A DNA stretch of 8,510 bases. Origin: CAZKRL01 sp964555295. Its GTDB lineage: Bacteria; Bacteroidota; Bacteroidia; Flavobacteriales_D; Sanyastnellaceae. Position 1 is the first letter of the stretch. Each line of letters opens with the position of its first letter. The notes beneath the pieces were generated by a model. The model made no database searches. It worked only from the letters and a program-made list of their open reading frames with translations, and was not told where the DNA came from. Location of the stretch: NCBI GenBank assembly GCA_964555295.1, contig CAZKRL010000060.1, positions 1 through 8,510 of the forward strand, read 5' to 3'. A program made the translations under genes and the position numbers. This document shows, piece by piece, positions 7,144-8,510 of the stretch.

Positions 7144-8199
7144 ATGGATATTTCAAATTTAAATAGAACCAAAATCTTTCATCTCATTGAAAAAATGGGG
7201 AACCTTAAAATTGATCAAATCGATTCGTGCAATCGGAGCAAGCTGGACTCTGCGAAGTACTTCCTCGATGGGTTTAAACACAGTTTTGCAGAGTTCTATG
7301 AACTTTATAAGCAGAGATTGACTCGAATGCCTATTCATCGCTATAACGAGCAACAAGCTTCAGAGGTAAAGAGGAACATCAATTGTTTTGGAGAACAGGT
7401 GTTCGGATGGTTACCCAATGGATGGATATTGGCTGACCAGCATGTCTACTTCTTCTTTGGAAATGAACACGATTTCCATGCGTCATATGCTTACATGTCC
7501 AATGCCGAGTGGGCAAAAGTGAGGAAATTATTCAGTTCCTCCTGTAGTTTCAAAAGCCCTAACGGTCTCTACATTGGAATTGACTGCGCGCAGATGGAAG
7601 AATATAAGGTGTTCTTCAAGGAGCTTTATGATGCTAAAAGGGAGTGGGTGAATATTGTATCGGAGGTAAGCGATAAAGTGGATCATTTGATTAACAAGCA
7701 GGAGCGGAAGGAAGCGTCGGAAAGGGAACAAAGGGCCTATGTGCGCGGGCAAATGAGAAAACCGAAGGTGAACAACGGTCTGCGTGAAAGAGTTCTTGCC
7801 ATTAAAAATGATGGGTATAATGTCGTTTGGGATGTTTCGAAAGAGAATCTGGAAAATGTTGATTTGAGTGAATTGAATTTACGCGGAGGAAAGTTCTGTT
7901 CGTGCAATCTGCGAAACGCGAATTTTCGAAACGCAGATATCTCGCATACCGACTTTTGGATGGCCGATTTATCGAATGCTGATTTGTTGGGTGCTACGCT
8001 TGGCAAATACACAGAGTTTAGAAGTGCCAAACTTCGCGGTGCCCGACTTGCGGGACTCGATTTTTTCAGAGTTGATTTAAGCAATGCGGATCTTACAGGC
8101 GCTGATTTGACCGATGCCAGCTTGGTTGGCGCACATATTGACAATGCGATTTTTGATGGCGCTATCATGAAAGGGGTGAAGGGGTACCCGAGATACTAG
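7144..8199 (+). CDS. Pentapeptide-repeat protein with unknown N-terminal domain
   Basis: The product has 351 residues. ATG 7144 is the first start after an in-frame TGA at 7138-7140; a weak purine stretch (TGAGAA) is all there is of a ribosome binding site. Residues about 235-342 are pentapeptide repeats of the A(D/N)LXX type (for example ANFRN, ADISH, ADLSN, ADLTG, ADLTD), roughly 21 repeats or about five turns of the right-handed beta-helix. Residues about 165-205 are rich in Lys, Glu and Arg and probably form a helical or coiled-coil linker. Residues 1-160 are mixed alpha/beta with many aromatic residues (VYFFFGNEHDF at 101-111) and match nothing that I know. There is no signal peptide or membrane segment. 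Some pentapeptide proteins (Qnr, MfpA) mimic DNA and bind gyrase; others are adaptors or parts of immune or stress systems. Which applies here cannot be decided from the sequence. Confidence 0.9.
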   Translation: MDISNLNRTKIFHLIEKMGNLKIDQIDSCNRSKLDSAKYFLDGFKHSFAEFYELYKQRLTRMPIHRYNEQQASEVKRNINCFGEQVFGWLPNGWILADQHVYFFFGNEHDFHASYAYMSNAEWAKVRKLFSSSCSFKSPNGLYIGIDCAQMEEYKVFFKELYDAKREWVNIVSEVSDKVDHLINKQERKEASEREQRAYVRGQMRKPKVNNGLRERVLAIKNDGYNVVWDVSKENLENVDLSELNLRGGKFCSCNLRNANFRNADISHTDFWMADLSNADLLGATLGKYTEFRSAKLRGARLAGLDFFRVDLSNADLTGADLTDASLVGAHIDNAIFDGAIMKGVKGYPRY

Positions 8200-8483
8200 T
8201 ATACACAATATTTGTAGTGGTCTAAAAAACTCGACAAGTCTCACAAAATCAACAAATCCATAAATTACCTCTTTGAGACGCGAACGAGGAAAATTTACCA
8301 AGGTCCTCAAAATTGAAGTTGTCGCGCATACTCTATAAGTGAACCACAACATTCCAGAATGGGTTAAGAAGTACAAGTTTTTTCGCGCTCAAATCAGAAC
8401 ATAGAAGGTAGAGTTTTTGCATATGCATATGCGTATTCGTCGCTGACCAAGCTGATTCTCTTGTTGAAAGGGAGAAAAAGAAG
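8200..8483. other. Intergenic region without a convincing gene
   Basis: After the pentapeptide gene there is a stretch of about 284 bp with stops in all plus-strand frames and no hairpin followed by a T-run that would make a convincing terminator. It contains a 14-bp palindrome at 8419-8432. Short peptide-like stretches in changing frames (IPEWVKKYKFF from about 8353, NQNIEGRVFAYAYAY from about 8395, ADQADSLVEREKKK from about 8442) could be remnants of a decayed or frameshifted gene, but this is weak. Confidence 0.5.
8419..8432. repeat. 14-bp perfect palindrome
   Basis: GCATATGCATATGC equals its own reverse complement and lies about 50 bp before the possible start at 8484. It may be an operator or a chance product of alternating purine-pyrimidine sequence. 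No second copy was seen in the window. Confidence 0.4.
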
Positions 8484-8510
8484 ATGCTTGAAAATGATTT
8501 GTATGCTCAG
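8484..8510 (+). CDS. Possible start of a further gene, cut by the window edge
   Basis: ATG 8484 opens a frame (MLENDLYAQ) that continues to the last base. It is preceded by the purine-rich sequence AAAGGGAGAAAAAGAAG, the best ribosome-binding-like stretch in the window. The frame is open upstream to a TAG at 8409-8411, with a protein-like stretch (ADQADSLVEREKKK) before the ATG, so the frame could instead be the tail of a broken gene. Nine codons are too few for any functional call. Confidence 0.3.

Noticed and set aside
7737..8168. Minus-strand 143-codon open frame opposite the pentapeptide repeats
   Set aside because: The repeated codons of the pentapeptide region create a long antisense frame by periodicity (recurrent SAxKSA-like peptides). 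It is an artefact of the repeat.
8204..8216. ACAATATTTGT after the pentapeptide gene as a terminator hairpin
   Set aside because: The stem has only 4 AT-rich base pairs and would not be stable.
8238..8279. Inverted pair GTCTCA ... TGAGAC as a possible terminator or mobile-element end
   Set aside because: The arms are only 6 bp with a 30-base loop, there is no T-run behind them and no transposase nearby. Pairs of this size are expected by chance.
8077..8376. Minus-strand 99-codon open frame over the end of the pentapeptide gene and the region behind it
   Set aside because: More than one third is antisense to the pentapeptide gene and the rest shows no motif. A real gene is not excluded but is unlikely.

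Overview
The window looks like an accessory stretch of a Bacteroidota-type genome. The evidence for this is moderate AT richness, gene starts with almost no Shine-Dalgarno sequence, one perfect TAnnTTTG -7 box, and a large NACHT-type NTPase with kinesin-light-chain-like TPR repeats of a kind common in that phylum. No 16S or ribosomal gene is present, so the assignment is an inference. There are no tRNA or rRNA genes, transposases, integrases or CRISPR arrays.

Layout: (1) Bases 1-3519, minus strand: the first 1173 codons of one very large gene that leaves the window at base 1. It encodes an N-terminal Cys4 zinc-ribbon-like segment, an alpha-helical module with an R-N-x3-G-H-G motif, a P-loop NTPase of NACHT/STAND type, and at least seven and a half 42-residue TPRs. 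(2) A 93-bp gap and then, divergently, 3613-6021: an 802-residue protein with about six membrane segments, a possible Rossmann/TIR-like middle part, and a C-terminal module that matches the one in gene 1. (3) 6048-6398: a small, very acidic protein of unknown function, 26 bp downstream on the same strand. (4) 6421-7020, minus strand: a leucine-rich-repeat-like protein, convergent with gene 3. (5) 7144-8199: a protein of unknown N-terminus with about 21 pentapeptide repeats, divergent from gene 4. (6) 8200-8510: mostly non-coding, with a 14-bp palindrome and perhaps the first codons of another gene at the right edge.

The most interesting point is the divergent pair (1) and (2). Both carry the same recognisable module: an FGS(W/C) helix, then 72-74 residues later R-N-x3-G-H-G, then 46-47 residues later a conserved glycine that opens a beta-rich segment. 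One copy is attached to a soluble sensor-type STAND NTPase and the other to a membrane anchor. This arrangement resembles known sensor/effector immune systems of bacteria (NACHT and Avs-like STAND proteins; HEPN RNases use an R-x4-6-H motif). My hypothesis is that the pair is a two-gene defence or signalling system in which the TPR-NACHT protein senses and the membrane protein executes. The membrane gene also changes base composition sharply near base 4980, which suggests that its shared C-terminal module was joined to a foreign membrane half. All of the functional statements are inferences from sequence.
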